Shown here: piece by piece, positions 54,104 to 63,413 of the stretch
Position numbering within the stretch: the first letter of the stretch is position 1
How the letters are laid out: every line of letters begins with the position of its first letter
From: Symploca sp. SIO3C6
GTDB taxonomy: Bacteria; Cyanobacteriota; Cyanobacteriia; Cyanobacteriales; Coleofasciculaceae
Direction: 5' to 3'
Assembly: GCA_010692425.1 (NCBI GenBank)
Contig: JAAHHJ010000014.1
Span: 309,953-373,952, forward strand
DNA: 64,000 nucleotides
The notes under the pieces: model-generated
Database searches by the model: none
Told to the model about the DNA's origin: nothing
Seen by the model: the letters and a program-made list of their open reading frames with translations, nothing else
Translations under genes and position numbers: made by a program

Positions 54104-54409
54104 TCATTGAGATTTGTTAGATTTGAGAGCAATAGCGATCGCTTTTTCCAATTCTCCCTTACTTAGACTGGTGAGGATAAAAACTTCTTGAAAGGTTTTT
54201 CCCTGCCGCGCAATCAACTTAAATCCACCGCGAATTGGCACAGATACTTTTAATTGCAATTGAGGACGATGGCTTTTGGCACGCCCAATCACGGCAGGCG
54301 TAATGGTTTGAATGCCATCGTAGCCTTTGAGTCGTTCGAGTACTCGAATCAGCCCAGGAATGTGAGTTGAGTGATTCCAAACTAGTCTGCCGCCATTGGG
54401 TTTGCCCAT
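54104..54409 (-). CDS. DUF2103 family protein
   Basis: 101 residues (GKPNGGRLVWNHSTHIPGL at the start, LKVSVPIRGGFKLIARQGKTFQEVFIL in the middle). This matches the small DUF2103 family, predicted metal-binding and of unknown role. It begins 4 bases after the clpS stop, so the two are co-transcribed, a common cyanobacterial pairing. Confidence 0.85.
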   Translation of the reverse strand: MGKPNGGRLVWNHSTHIPGLIRVLERLKGYDGIQTITPAVIGRAKSHRPQLQLKVSVPIRGGFKLIARQGKTFQEVFILTSLSKGELEKAIAIALKSNKSQ

Positions 54410-54413
54410 TAGT

Positions 54414-54740
54414 TTATGCCGCTTCTAAAGGAGCCATTGTTAACCCAGCACGACTCAGCTGTTGGTGATAGAGTTCCGCCTGTTCTTGGGGACCAACCCA
54501 GACAACCGCTTGACCTTCATAGTGAACCTGATTAGTAAGTTCCCAGGCACGATCACTCGTCATCCCAGGAATATACTTCATCAGACATTGAGAAACGTGA
54601 TCAAAGGTGTTGACCTCATCGTTGAGGACAATCACCTTGTAATTGGGATAGTTCTTGGGGATAACCTGACCAGAGCCTTCAGGAGCTTTAACTGGCGAAG
54701 TGGATATCGCTTGGAAAGCTGCTGACTTTACCATAGCCAT
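54414..54740 (-). CDS. clpS: ClpS adaptor for the Clp protease
   Basis: 108 residues. ClpS delivers N-end-rule substrates to the ClpC/ClpP protease. The core has YKVIVLNDEVNTFDHVSQCL (the ND-FDHV hallmark), then DRAWELTNQVHYEGQAVVW and EQAELYHQQLSRAGL. The first 25 residues are variable, as usual. It is the upstream gene of a pair with DUF2103. Confidence 0.95.
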   Translation of the reverse strand: MAMVKSAAFQAISTSPVKAPEGSGQVIPKNYPNYKVIVLNDEVNTFDHVSQCLMKYIPGMTSDRAWELTNQVHYEGQAVVWVGPQEQAELYHQQLSRAGLTMAPLEAA

Positions 54741-54929
54741 AGGGCAATTGTCAAAATACTTCAGGAAATGCTAAATTATGGGCATTTTAATCTAGTTTAC
54801 AGAAATCAGGCAAGAACGCCAAATAGTTCTTACCGGATTGCTTATGATTGATTACCAACTACTTTGAGATCCTTACCATCGCCCTCAAGCGAAGGTCTCC
54901 GCGCCCAAGAGAAGAATAGAGCAAACGTT

Positions 54930-55085
54930 ATGCCCTTATCAGCCTTGACCAATTCTCATATTTTGCTTACGAACGATTATTTTGCTTTTTTCTCCGGTTA
55001 CTGGCAAGAATGGTTAACAGCATTTGCCTATATCTGTTTTGCTTTATTCATCATGTGGCGCGTCTTCAACACGCAGCCAAAATAA
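54930..55085 (+). CDS. Small single-helix membrane protein
   Basis: 51 residues from the ATG at 54930; an in-frame ATG at 54864 would add 22 residues of low-complexity sequence. Residues about 26-46 (WLTAFAYICFALFIMWRVF) form a membrane helix. It is divergent from clpS. No family recognised; its small size leaves it uncertain. Confidence 0.5.
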   Translation: MPLSALTNSHILLTNDYFAFFSGYWQEWLTAFAYICFALFIMWRVFNTQPK

Positions 55086-55270
55086 AGTCCATAAATCTTA
55101 AGGGTGAACCCCATCTTTAAGATCATTTCGAGAGTCTTTTCTTAACAAGTTGTAAAGAAAAGGCTAAGATAACAAATCATCGAGCAAGTATGGAAACATT
55201 TAATTTATAGTATCTATCAATAGAGTTGCAGGAGATATTTCCTTAAGCAACTTTTAGTCGGGGAGAAAAG

Positions 55271-56434
55271 ATGAAAAATTCATGGCGACAGAAAATAGCT
55301 GCCCTTGCCACTGTCGCAATATCTACGATTGGGGCTGGGATTCCTAGTATTGCTGCGACCTTTGGTCAACAAGAAGTTACACAAAGCCAATTCATTGCTG
55401 TGGCTGCACCTTTTGGTGAAAGGTCTCATCAACTACTGATTATTGAACAAAAATCATCACAGCGCCCCTGCTGGAGTGAAAGCGGTAGTGAACCAGTTGT
55501 CGTCGAGCCACTACTGCTAAACTTTGACTTTAGTGGAATTTGTGGGCGCAGTACAGATAGTAACGGCTATTCCATACGCAGGGAAGGTATTGACTTAGGT
55601 ATACAGTACTTGCTCAGAGTGGTTAAGCGCAATAATGAATTACTTCTAATTGGCAGTAATATCAAAAACCGCCGAGAACCGGAAATTGTAATTGGTAGAA
55701 CTAATGGTTTAGCGGAGGGATTTCTCAAGATTGAACTGGAACCAGAGTGGCGATTTACCAAAAGAACCCTTGACGGTAAAACTCTAGGTCATATTTATTT
55801 GACCTTTGGAGATAGTTCCTTTACCTTCGTAGATATTGCTTCTGATATTTACGCTGACGAAATTCAGCAAGCAGTGAAGCTTGGTTTTATTGCTGGTTTT
55901 AAGGAAGATAATACTTTTAGACCACAAGCTACTTTAACCAGAGAACAATTAGTATCGATGGTGTTAGAAGGTTTAAGCCAATTACCTGGTGCCAGTTTTA
56001 CGTTGCCTACTCAGGCTTCCGGAAGACCCTATCGTGATGTCGATGCGACCCGTTGGAGTGCTGCCAAGATTCAATGGGCGCGAGAAAATAATATTGTTAG
56101 TGGTTATGAAGATGGTACTTTTAGACCAACTCAACCAGTAACTCGTGCCGAATTAATGGCTCTACAACGCAGGGCAGCTGAATTTGCTCAAACTATTGAG
56201 GGTAAACAAGCAGTATTAGTTAGTAGTCAACCAACTAGAGAGTTCTCTGATATTGAATCTCACTGGGCTGCTTCTGTAATTAAGGAAATGTCTTCCTATT
56301 GCCAAGTTGCTTCCCCGTTTAATGAAACTGGTAATGCCTTTTTACCTAACAATCAAGCCCGCCGGAATTATGCTGCTGCTGCCACTTTGCGGATGCTTAA
56401 TTGTGTCAAATCTGGAGCTTCCAGCAGTAATTAA
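55271..56434 (+). CDS. DUF3747 protein with S-layer homology (SLH) domains
   Basis: 387 residues with a signal peptide (about 1-28, SIAA). The N-terminal half (about 30-185, QFIAVAAPFGERSHQLLIIEQ) matches DUF3747. The C-terminal half carries SLH repeats: FVDIASDIYADEIQQAVKLGFIAGFKEDNTFRP, YRDVDATRWSAAKIQWARENNIVSGY, and FSDIESHWAASVI. SLH domains bind peptidoglycan-linked polymers, so it should be a cell-envelope protein. GGGGAG lies seven bases before the ATG. It is not in an obvious operon. Confidence 0.93.
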   Translation: MKNSWRQKIAALATVAISTIGAGIPSIAATFGQQEVTQSQFIAVAAPFGERSHQLLIIEQKSSQRPCWSESGSEPVVVEPLLLNFDFSGICGRSTDSNGYSIRREGIDLGIQYLLRVVKRNNELLLIGSNIKNRREPEIVIGRTNGLAEGFLKIELEPEWRFTKRTLDGKTLGHIYLTFGDSSFTFVDIASDIYADEIQQAVKLGFIAGFKEDNTFRPQATLTREQLVSMVLEGLSQLPGASFTLPTQASGRPYRDVDATRWSAAKIQWARENNIVSGYEDGTFRPTQPVTRAELMALQRRAAEFAQTIEGKQAVLVSSQPTREFSDIESHWAASVIKEMSSYCQVASPFNETGNAFLPNNQARRNYAAAATLRMLNCVKSGASSSN

Positions 56435-56570
56435 AAGGACGCTACAAATAGTTTGATTTTAAGTAATAAGTAATAACTAATAACTAATAAGTAAATAGGA
56501 GAAAGCTTATTGCTTAAAACTTATTGCTTATCAATACTTATGCAAGATTATCTTGAAACCATAATGTTTC

Positions 56571-56623
56571 GTAGTGGTAATTCAAGAATTGCCACTGATT
56601 CGATGTTTTTTGCCTAAGTCCTG
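56571..56623 (+). repeat. AGTGGTAATTC hairpin plus TTTTTTG-TAAGTCCTG tail (repeat copy 3)
   Basis: The stem is AGTGGTAATTC / GAATTGCCACT (one G-T pair), two-base loop, followed by ATTCGATGTTTTTTGCCTAAGTCCTG. The stem and tail align along their length with the copy at 13766. Confidence 0.6.
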
Positions 56624-56708
56624 AACTTAAAAATTATTTGTAGCAAAAATTATTTTGCGTCCCCTAAAATCTGGAGATTTGTACCTTATCTAATTAATAA
56701 CTGTTATT

Positions 56709-57095
56709 TCAAAGAGGATTAATCGCTTTGCAGGTGTTGACTGTTGAATCAAATCCAGACCAAATCGCTGCCTCAGAGGCAAAAATAGATGTGTTGCGCA
56801 CTAGGTCAAAATTCAGAGTTTTAGTTCCTAGATCATAGGCATAGGTTAATACTGCTTCTCCTCCACCAAAAATTTTCAAGGTGACAGCACCTGTGGTGGG
56901 GCTACTAGCTGAACGAATAATATCTGTAACACCGAAGAAGGAATTAGTATTATTTACACATTCTGCGGCTGCTTCAGAAACTTGTGTGTAGGGTGGTATC
57001 GCTACAGCAGGAGATATAGTACCTAAACTCAAAGCAGCGGTGGCTGTAGTTACTGTCGCAGCGAAGCGAAATTTACGGCAATTAAGAAAGTTCAT
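56709..57095 (-). CDS. Small secreted protein of unknown function
   Basis: 128 residues from the Met at 57095; the Met at 57113 would add six. A clear signal peptide (about 1-33, ATVTTATAALSLGTISPAVA) is followed by a soluble domain with two cysteines (EAAAECVNNT and NTCKAINPL) that could form a disulfide. The middle part is beta-rich (VTLKIFGGGEAVLTYAYDL). No family recognised. It converges with the SLH gene. Confidence 0.7.
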   Translation of the reverse strand: MNFLNCRKFRFAATVTTATAALSLGTISPAVAIPPYTQVSEAAAECVNNTNSFFGVTDIIRSASSPTTGAVTLKIFGGGEAVLTYAYDLGTKTLNFDLVRNTSIFASEAAIWSGFDSTVNTCKAINPL

Positions 57096-57931
57096 TTCAA
57101 GAATGCGCCTCAATATACTTACCCAGGAAATATAGCAGTTATATTTTTAATGTTTGTAGCAGATACAACAATACTTTTCTGTGAAAAAAATGGTTATAAA
57201 TAGAGAATTTTTGATGAGTTTTTAAAAAATCTAAGTTTATTAACTTATCAATTAGTTTGAAGAGATAGTGACAATTTATTACTGAATCTACTTCTTTAAA
57301 GAAAGTAGTGGTTACGATAGGAAATATTTCTAAACAAAAGCTTTGGTTGAAACTGATGAAATCGAATATTTGTTTATGCCCTAGGTTTTGTTACTCAACC
57401 AGGCTTACAATGTGAAATACTACTCTACTGATAAGTATCAGTAAAATAACTAAAAAAACTTGGACTGGCTTACTCAAGTTATTCAGAGGCGCAAATCATT
57501 TGCAAACGATTTGCATTCCGTCAAATAAGTTATATTTGTCAGATCTTGTAATTGACTTTAAGCTTCCATTTCTGTAATAACTTGCTCAAGTACGGGATTG
57601 GCGCTTTCTTCGCCAGCGCCAAAGGCAATTACCCCGGCCGTTGGATGCCCGGAGGGCTGTAGGGGGTAGCGCAGAGCGATTGAGCGAAGCTCAGCGCCAA
57701 AGGCGATCGCAAATTACTCTTAAATCCAAAACCTCTTTGATCTCAAGAAACTTCGGAATAATTACATATCTTTGATTGCATCACTGTGCTTGAATGACAT
57801 TCAATTCTATAATAATCTTCAATCTTACTATTAAAGAGGATTTATTGTGCTGTATACTAAACTTTAACGCTAGTCACAATAGTCTTTTTCAATCTGGCAG
57901 TGTATTGCATGGTTCTGTAACTCTAACCTCA
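57096..57931. other. 0.8-kb gap with an orphan coding tail and HIP1 sequence
   Basis: AT-rich up to about 57540. From about 57665 to 57561 the minus strand reads GHPTAGVIAFGAGEESANPV then LEQVITEMEA and a stop, with no start, perhaps a remnant of a lost gene. GCGCTTTCTTCGCCAGCGCC and CAGCGCCAAAGGCGATCGC (with the HIP1 core) lie around 57600-57710. The promoter of the downstream phnD-like gene should be at 57720-57930. Confidence 0.4.
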
Positions 57932-58846
57932 ATGAAAAAAGTTCTTTGGTCAGGACTACTACTACTTTTATTTCCGATAGGAGCCTGTTCACCCATATCA
58001 GATTCTGCTTCATCCTCTAGTGAGGTCAAGGTACAAGCATTCACCACAGGAGCTATACCTGACCAAGACCCAGAAAAGTTGCAGCGACTCTATGGTAAAC
58101 TTAAAGACTACCTGCAAGTAGAATTGGGAGTACCCGTAGAATATAAACCTGTGACTGATTATGCAGCTGCTGTCACTGCTTTCCGTGTCGGGGACTTAGA
58201 TATGGTGTGGTTTGGCGGGTTAACAGGTGTGCAAGCCAGATTGCAGGTAGCTGGTGCCGAAGCCATTGCCCAGCGAGATATTGACGAGCAATTTCATAGC
58301 GTTTTTATTGCCAATAAAAATAGTGGAATTACTCCTTTTAAAAAAATTAATGGTCTAGAAATATTAAAAGGACGTACCTTGACATTTGGCAGTGAATCCT
58401 CTACCTCGGGGCGCTTGATGCCTCAGTACTTCTTAGCACAAGCAGGAGTTAAGTTAGAAGATCTTAAAGGACAAGTAGGCTTTTCTGGTTCCCACGATAA
58501 AACTATTCAGTTAGTAGAGGCTGGTAGCTATGAAGTGGGGGTATTGAATGAACAGGTGTGGCAGAGTCGCGTCGATTCAGGTGAAGTGAATCTCGATAAG
58601 GTAGAGGTAATTTGGCGAACACCAGCTTATTACGATTACCACTGGGTAATTCATCCCAATGTCAAAGAACGTTATGGGGCTGATTTTACCGAAAAAGTAC
58701 AAACTGTATTACTGAAGTTAGACCCTAAAGTAGCAGAACAAAAAGAAATTTTAGAGTTATTTGGGGCAGCTAAGTTTATTCCTACCGAAAATTCTAACTA
58801 TGCTCAAATTGAGGAAGTGGGGCGGAAAATTGGTAAAATCAAATGA
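57932..58846 (+). CDS. phnD: PhnD-like phosphate/phosphonate-type ABC substrate-binding lipoprotein
   Basis: 304 residues from the ATG at 57932, where a lipoprotein signal begins (KKVLWSGLLLLLFPIGAC, with the lipobox Cys at 19). The family pattern includes IPDQDPEKLQRLY, DLDMVWFGGLTGVQA, FGSESSTSGRLMPQYFL and GSYEVGVLNEQVW. These bind phosphonate, phosphite or related oxyanions outside the membrane. The exact ligand is unknown. It overlaps the phnC-like gene by 4 bases (ATGA). No phnE permease is present in this window. Confidence 0.88.
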   Translation: MKKVLWSGLLLLLFPIGACSPISDSASSSSEVKVQAFTTGAIPDQDPEKLQRLYGKLKDYLQVELGVPVEYKPVTDYAAAVTAFRVGDLDMVWFGGLTGVQARLQVAGAEAIAQRDIDEQFHSVFIANKNSGITPFKKINGLEILKGRTLTFGSESSTSGRLMPQYFLAQAGVKLEDLKGQVGFSGSHDKTIQLVEAGSYEVGVLNEQVWQSRVDSGEVNLDKVEVIWRTPAYYDYHWVIHPNVKERYGADFTEKVQTVLLKLDPKVAEQKEILELFGAAKFIPTENSNYAQIEEVGRKIGKIK

Positions 58847-59601
58847 ATTCTTCCGTACCAGTATTTGATCTCAAAGGAGTTACCCAAAAGTTTGGCTCCT
58901 TCCCTGCCTTAGTTAATATTAATCTCCAGATTTATCCTGGAGAGCGGTTAGCCTTGGTGGGTTCTAGTGGTGCAGGCAAAAGCACTTTGCTGAGCTTACT
59001 CAATGGCACTTTACTACCTACTCAAGGGGAAGTCTGGGCGTTAGGAAGAAATTTATCTAGCTTGACAAGTCGTAGATTACGCCAAGTACAAAGGGAAATT
59101 GGCACAGTTTATCAACAGTTTCAGTTAGTAGATAGCCTAAAGGTTATCCACAACGTCAACGCTGGACATTTAGGGCATTGGTCATTTTTCAAAGCAGCTT
59201 GGTCTTTAGTGCGGCCTTTAGAAGTAGAAACTGCCATCAAGGCTTTAGCACAAGTGGGAATTCCGGAAAAAATCTATGAATCCACAGACCAGCTTTCAGG
59301 AGGACAACAACAAAGAGTAGCACTAGCAAGAGTGTTGGTACAAAACCCTTTAGTAATATTAGCAGATGAGCCGATTTCTAGTCTAGATCCAGAATTGAGT
59401 CGGGAAATTATGGATTTGTTAAGGCAGATGAGTCACAGTGGTGGGAAAACTTTAGTAGTTAGTCTCCACTCACTGGAATTTGCTCGTAGTCATTGTCAGC
59501 GTTTGGTGGGTTTGCGAAAGGGAAAGATTGTATTTGATGCTCCGGTAGCAGCAGTTTCACAGGAGATGATCGAGAATTTGTATAGACTGGGAAAGTCCTA
59601 G
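58843..59601 (+). CDS. phnC: PhnC-like ABC transporter ATPase
   Basis: 252 residues. Walker A GSSGAGKST (40-48), Q-loop VYQQFQL, signature LSGGQQQRVALARVL, Walker B VILADEPISSLD and the switch His in SLHSLEFA are all present. The start overlaps the phnD-like stop by ATGA, a tightly coupled pair. The ATPase would power uptake of the PhnD-bound ligand, but no matching PhnE permease lies nearby; the next genes are on the other strand. Confidence 0.9.
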   Translation: MNSSVPVFDLKGVTQKFGSFPALVNINLQIYPGERLALVGSSGAGKSTLLSLLNGTLLPTQGEVWALGRNLSSLTSRRLRQVQREIGTVYQQFQLVDSLKVIHNVNAGHLGHWSFFKAAWSLVRPLEVETAIKALAQVGIPEKIYESTDQLSGGQQQRVALARVLVQNPLVILADEPISSLDPELSREIMDLLRQMSHSGGKTLVVSLHSLEFARSHCQRLVGLRKGKIVFDAPVAAVSQEMIENLYRLGKS

Positions 59602-59654
59602 GTTTTTGGCTACGAGCAATTAGATCCCCTGCTCCCCATCTCCCCCTACCCGGT

Positions 59655-60107
59655 TCAATATGCCACCAGTGCGTCAGTCCGGCTCAAAACTCTCAAATCT
59701 TCTTCATCTAGTTCCACAGGTGTGCCACTACGAATCAATTCCGCAAAGTCTTCATTAGGTACCATAAAGCATAGTGTATACAAGCGTTCATTGCCCGTAT
59801 TTCTAACTTCATGAATTCCCGTTGGTGGTACCAAGAGACTATCTCCAGCACGAATAGGAACAGTTTTGCCATCACAGCTAGCTAGCCCCTCTCCTTTGAG
59901 GACAAAAAACATCTCTACTGCCCATTGATGTCGATTGGGAGGAGTCTTGCCACCAACATCAAAAATCTCGACACAAAACGTCAAAGAAACATTAGCAATC
60001 ACTGGGTCAAAAACAATTGCTAAACGATTAGTATCGCCAGGACTAATACGATAAGCTTGGTAGTCTTGAGCAGATTTGACTACAGGAATCATACAGCAAT
60101 TATTCAT
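59655..60107 (-). CDS. Cupin-domain protein
   Basis: 150 residues; AGGAGC lies eight bases before the ATG at 60107. A single cupin beta-barrel with a recognisable first motif (GGKTPPNRHQWAVEMFFVLKGEG) and second motif (GDSLLVPPTGIHEVRNTG). Likely metal-binding His and Glu residues are present. The ligand is unknown. It lies in the same direction as, and downstream of, an isochorismatase-family gene, and may be part of the same small pathway. Confidence 0.85.
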   Translation of the reverse strand: MNNCCMIPVVKSAQDYQAYRISPGDTNRLAIVFDPVIANVSLTFCVEIFDVGGKTPPNRHQWAVEMFFVLKGEGLASCDGKTVPIRAGDSLLVPPTGIHEVRNTGNERLYTLCFMVPNEDFAELIRSGTPVELDEEDLRVLSRTDALVAY

Positions 60108-60369
60108 TGGTAGTTGCTCCTAAAAATTTGACCAAGAAGTTCCTAATTATGAATTCATTACACGGGAAGCGATTATTTCTGTTAAAGTAGTTCCTGGAGC
60201 AAGAGGTACTCCTAAACTTCCTTATTGTCCTCACTTGAGCTCTATTTCATAACTAAAGGGGATTTATTCCGAAAAAATATAGTATCTCCAGAATAAATTT
60301 CGTTTCGCTCCACACTCAGCCGTTAAAATGGACTGCCTATCTCTGACTCAAAAATATTTTTGGTATTTA

Positions 60370-61140
60370 TCAGTCCCTGATTGCTTCCATAATCGTCTTA
60401 GCATTGGTTACAAACCCAAAGCATTGGTTAACGTTGTAAAAAGTAGCTTGCAGACAATATTCTGGAGAAGTAGTAGCCGTACATTCTTTTACCAAGATGC
60501 AATCATAACCTAGGAAATTAGCATCTTGTAGTGTGGTAATCACACATTGATCAGCATTAACTCCGCTAAAAAATAGAGTAGTTCTGCCTAAATTTCGCAA
60601 AATGCTGTCGAGGGGAGTATCCCAGAAACCACTCATGCGATACTTATCAACGCGTATATCTTCTGGCTTTTGCTCTAATTCGTCTACTACAGCAGCAGCC
60701 CAACTGCCAGCCATTAATACGGCTGCACCTCTAGATGGTAGAGGATCCCCAATGCCCACACCAACGCCGGTGGGGTTGTAAACATGACGCAAGCCAGCAC
60801 TAATATTAAGTAAGTCGGTACGGTTTCCCCAGTTTAACCAAATTATTGGTATTTGTGCTGACCGCAATTGAGGCAGAAGACTTTTTAGGGGATTGATGGC
60901 AGCACGTGCCGGTGTCACATCTACACCAATGTGAGCCAGCCAGCCATCTGGGTGACAAAAATCATTTTGCATATCGATGACTAACATCGCTGCTTTGGCT
61001 AAATCTAGGTGCAGTGTCTTGGTTTCTGTTGCTAGGGAAACAGACTTGGGAGTTAATGGAGGACGGGTAATATCTGCAATCTCCTCATTCACTGCCCAGG
61101 CATTTGGCGGCACACCCAAACTATGGAGAGGTCGATTCAT
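60370..61140 (-). CDS. Isochorismatase-family cysteine hydrolase
   Basis: 256 residues. The catalytic triad of this superfamily is visible: Asp56 (VIDMQNDF), Lys166 (VDKYRMSGFWDT) and Cys199 (GVNADQCV). Members hydrolyse isochorismate, nicotinamide, ureidoacrylate, biuret or similar amides. DFCHPDG and SGVNADQCV suit the amidohydrolase-like members more than true isochorismatase. It is transcribed with the cupin gene and faces the PhnCD-like pair. Confidence 0.88.
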   Translation of the reverse strand: MNRPLHSLGVPPNAWAVNEEIADITRPPLTPKSVSLATETKTLHLDLAKAAMLVIDMQNDFCHPDGWLAHIGVDVTPARAAINPLKSLLPQLRSAQIPIIWLNWGNRTDLLNISAGLRHVYNPTGVGVGIGDPLPSRGAAVLMAGSWAAAVVDELEQKPEDIRVDKYRMSGFWDTPLDSILRNLGRTTLFFSGVNADQCVITTLQDANFLGYDCILVKECTATTSPEYCLQATFYNVNQCFGFVTNAKTIMEAIRD

Positions 61141-61229
61141 TGTTTTTAAAAAATGTCTATCTTAACAATCAGACCCTACTATAGTTCAGTGCTATTATCG
61201 ATTATCCTTAGCTTAATTTATTATTTGTG

Positions 61230-61257
61230 TTCATTGTTCATTGTTCATTGTTCATTG
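61230..61257. repeat. Four tandem TTCATTG heptamers
   Basis: Four perfect copies of TTCATTG in the 0.2-kb gap upstream of the hydrolase gene. Related heptamers occur at 7140, 47345 and 62126. Confidence 0.8.
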
Positions 61258-61347
61258 ATTCATGAGGAAGTTAGGATACAGGGAATAAAAATACCTCGGC
61301 TTCAATTAGACTGCATACACATATGAGCTATGAACCATGAACAGGTA

Positions 61348-62094
61348 CTAATTACTCAATGCCTTCAAGAAGCGCCCGATGCTGTTGAAAAGCCCAGTTT
61401 TTTGGGGCGCAACTGCTGAAGCTTGGGCAGTATTACTTTCAGGGCTGGTAGCTTTGAGAATTATTTGGTCTATAACTTCTCCTGCGGGTTTGTTGGGTTG
61501 TTGGGCAATTAACTGATATTCTCCTTCAGTTTCTAACCAAACTTCCCAAGAACCAGGGTAAGAACGCCTCAGAGCTGCACCTGCTAGTGGTTTAAGGTAG
61601 TAACATGATTCTAGCGTACTCAGGAAGCGATCGCGCAGTTGACGTGCCGCGTAACCAATACCAACAACTGAGATATCCTCCATTTGGGGATTGAGCAATA
61701 TACAGGGACGATCACCAGCAAGATTACACAATTTTTCCACTTGAGCAACTTCCACAGCCGAAGGGGAAACTATTAAGAATGCCTCGTCTTCTGGTTGAAT
61801 TCTCATTTCTACTGGAGAGCGGCTAGTGCCAATATCACTAACTTTGTATACTGTCTCACCCCAATCTCGACGCGCCAAGGCAGCAGCACCAGTATCAGGA
61901 AACAAGAGTTTCAAGCCTGAGCCGTAATCTTCTAAGAGGGGAATAAATTGCTGTGAGATAGACTGGGCTTGCAGCTCAATTTCTGGGAAGACTAACTCCA
62001 CTTGCACTCTGGTATGACCATCATCGAGAGCAGCTTGAGTCGCTTCTTTAGCCTGAGCGATCGCTTCTTCTATAGTATTGGGAAGTTGAGCCAT
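61348..62094 (-). CDS. DUF1995 family protein
   Basis: 248 residues. The domain (about 1-215) has VQVELVFPEIELQAQSISQQFIPLL, LFPDTGAAALARRDWG and IGYAARQLRDRF, matching DUF1995, found in cyanobacteria and chloroplasts, where the plant member LPA3 helps photosystem II assembly. The last 30 residues are a variable, low-complexity tail. Cytoplasmic, no membrane helix. Role here is unproven. Confidence 0.85.
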   Translation of the reverse strand: MAQLPNTIEEAIAQAKEATQAALDDGHTRVQVELVFPEIELQAQSISQQFIPLLEDYGSGLKLLFPDTGAAALARRDWGETVYKVSDIGTSRSPVEMRIQPEDEAFLIVSPSAVEVAQVEKLCNLAGDRPCILLNPQMEDISVVGIGYAARQLRDRFLSTLESCYYLKPLAGAALRRSYPGSWEVWLETEGEYQLIAQQPNKPAGEVIDQIILKATSPESNTAQASAVAPQKTGLFNSIGRFLKALSN

Positions 62095-62125
62095 GGTTTA
62101 TAACTTTATTTTTGCTCAAGTTAAT

Positions 62126-62174
62126 CCATGAACCATGAACCATGAACCATGAACCATGAACCATGAACCATGAA
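62126..62174. repeat. Seven perfect CCATGAA heptamers
   Basis: Positions 62126-62174 are exactly seven copies of CCATGAA, followed by CTATT. They lie between the divergent DUF1995 and permease genes, so copy number would alter promoter spacing. Confidence 0.9.
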
Positions 62175-62194
62175 CTATTATCGATCAAAATAGC

Positions 62195-63397
62195 GTGAGA
62201 CAGATCAATAAACTCCCTCCAACCTCTTCCCTTTCTCCCAGGCAATGGTTGCAGACAAATCTTTTTAGTACCTGGTATAACGTCATTTTGACGATTATCT
62301 GCTTGGTGGCAATTATTTGGGGCAGCATCGGTTTCTTCAGCTGGGCTTTTACTGTAGCTGAGTGGGAAGTAATTGGAGCCAACTTGCCATTGCTGATGGT
62401 AGGTAGGTTTCCCCCTCAACTATACTGGCGAGTTTGGCTATCTGTGATAATTATTACAGGATTAGCTGGTATCACTTGGGGCTTCTACCAAGGCAAAACT
62501 AATCCTTGGAACCGTGCCTTGTTGTTAATAATTGCTGCTACCGTGGCAGCAGCACTCTTGTTGCCACTAGGACTTAATTGGCGTCTGTCAATAGTAGCAA
62601 TGATTGTCGCCGCCATAGCTGGCGTTTGGGCAGGAAGGAATTTATTGAGTCCGAAATTTAGCAGTTTATTGCCTTTGAGTTGGTTTGTTGGGGCTTTAGT
62701 AATTTTTTGGCTGCTTAAAGGGGGTTTGGGTTTACAACCAGTTAGGGCAGCAAGTCAGTGGCAGGGTTTACTGCTAACGATGGTAACGGCAGTGATTAGT
62801 ATTGTCCTCTCTTTCCCTCTCGGTGTCTTACTAGCCTTGGGACGTCAAAGCAGCTTGCCCGTGGTGCGCTGGCTTTCTGTATTTTACATTGAAGTGATTC
62901 GAGGACTGCCGCTAATCGTCATTCTATTTTTTTCACAAGTAATGCTCAAATTTTTCCTGCCGCCAGAATTCCCCGAGTTGGATGAGGTGACGCGAGCCAT
63001 TGCAGGATTAACTTTATTTAGTGCAGCATATTTGGCAGAAAATGTACGCGGTGGCTTACAATCTATACCTCGTGGTCAAATAGAAGCTGCTAGTGCTTTG
63101 GGACTAAGTACACCGTTGGTAATTTTACTAATTGTCTTGCCCCAAGCACTAAAAGCGGTTATCCCAGCAATTGTTGGTCAGTTTATTGGTTTGTTTAAAG
63201 ATACATCTCTATTAGCAGTATCTTCATCTTTATTGGAATTGACTGGAATTTCTAGGACGATTCTGGCACAGCCTCAGTTTCTAGGTGACTATGCAGAAAT
63301 ATATCTGTTTATTGGTCTAATTTACTGGGGTTTTTGTTATGGGATGTCTTTAGCTAGTCGCCGTTTAGAGAAGCTGATGAATGTGGGCGAAGATTAG
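62195..63397 (+). CDS. Polar amino-acid ABC transporter permease (NatH/AapM-like)
   Basis: 400 residues with about eight membrane helices. The N-terminal 190 residues hold a first group of helices (WYNVILTIICLVAIIWGSIGFF, ALLLIIAATVAAALLLPLG). The C-terminal part is the binding-protein-dependent permease domain with the HisMQ-type EAA loop (GQIEAASALGLSTPLVILLIVLPQALKAVIP) and SVFYIEVIRGLPLIVILFF. This matches NatH/AapM/BztC permeases for neutral and acidic amino acids. The start has no strong ribosome binding site. Its partner NatG, the ATPase and the binding protein are not in view. Confidence 0.88.
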   Translation: MRQINKLPPTSSLSPRQWLQTNLFSTWYNVILTIICLVAIIWGSIGFFSWAFTVAEWEVIGANLPLLMVGRFPPQLYWRVWLSVIIITGLAGITWGFYQGKTNPWNRALLLIIAATVAAALLLPLGLNWRLSIVAMIVAAIAGVWAGRNLLSPKFSSLLPLSWFVGALVIFWLLKGGLGLQPVRAASQWQGLLLTMVTAVISIVLSFPLGVLLALGRQSSLPVVRWLSVFYIEVIRGLPLIVILFFSQVMLKFFLPPEFPELDEVTRAIAGLTLFSAAYLAENVRGGLQSIPRGQIEAASALGLSTPLVILLIVLPQALKAVIPAIVGQFIGLFKDTSLLAVSSSLLELTGISRTILAQPQFLGDYAEIYLFIGLIYWGFCYGMSLASRRLEKLMNVGED

Positions 63398-63413
63398 AGG
63401 GAGATGGGGAGAG

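Noticed and set aside
62126..62174. CRISPR array
   Set aside because: The unit is only seven bases and has no spacers; no cas genes are present.
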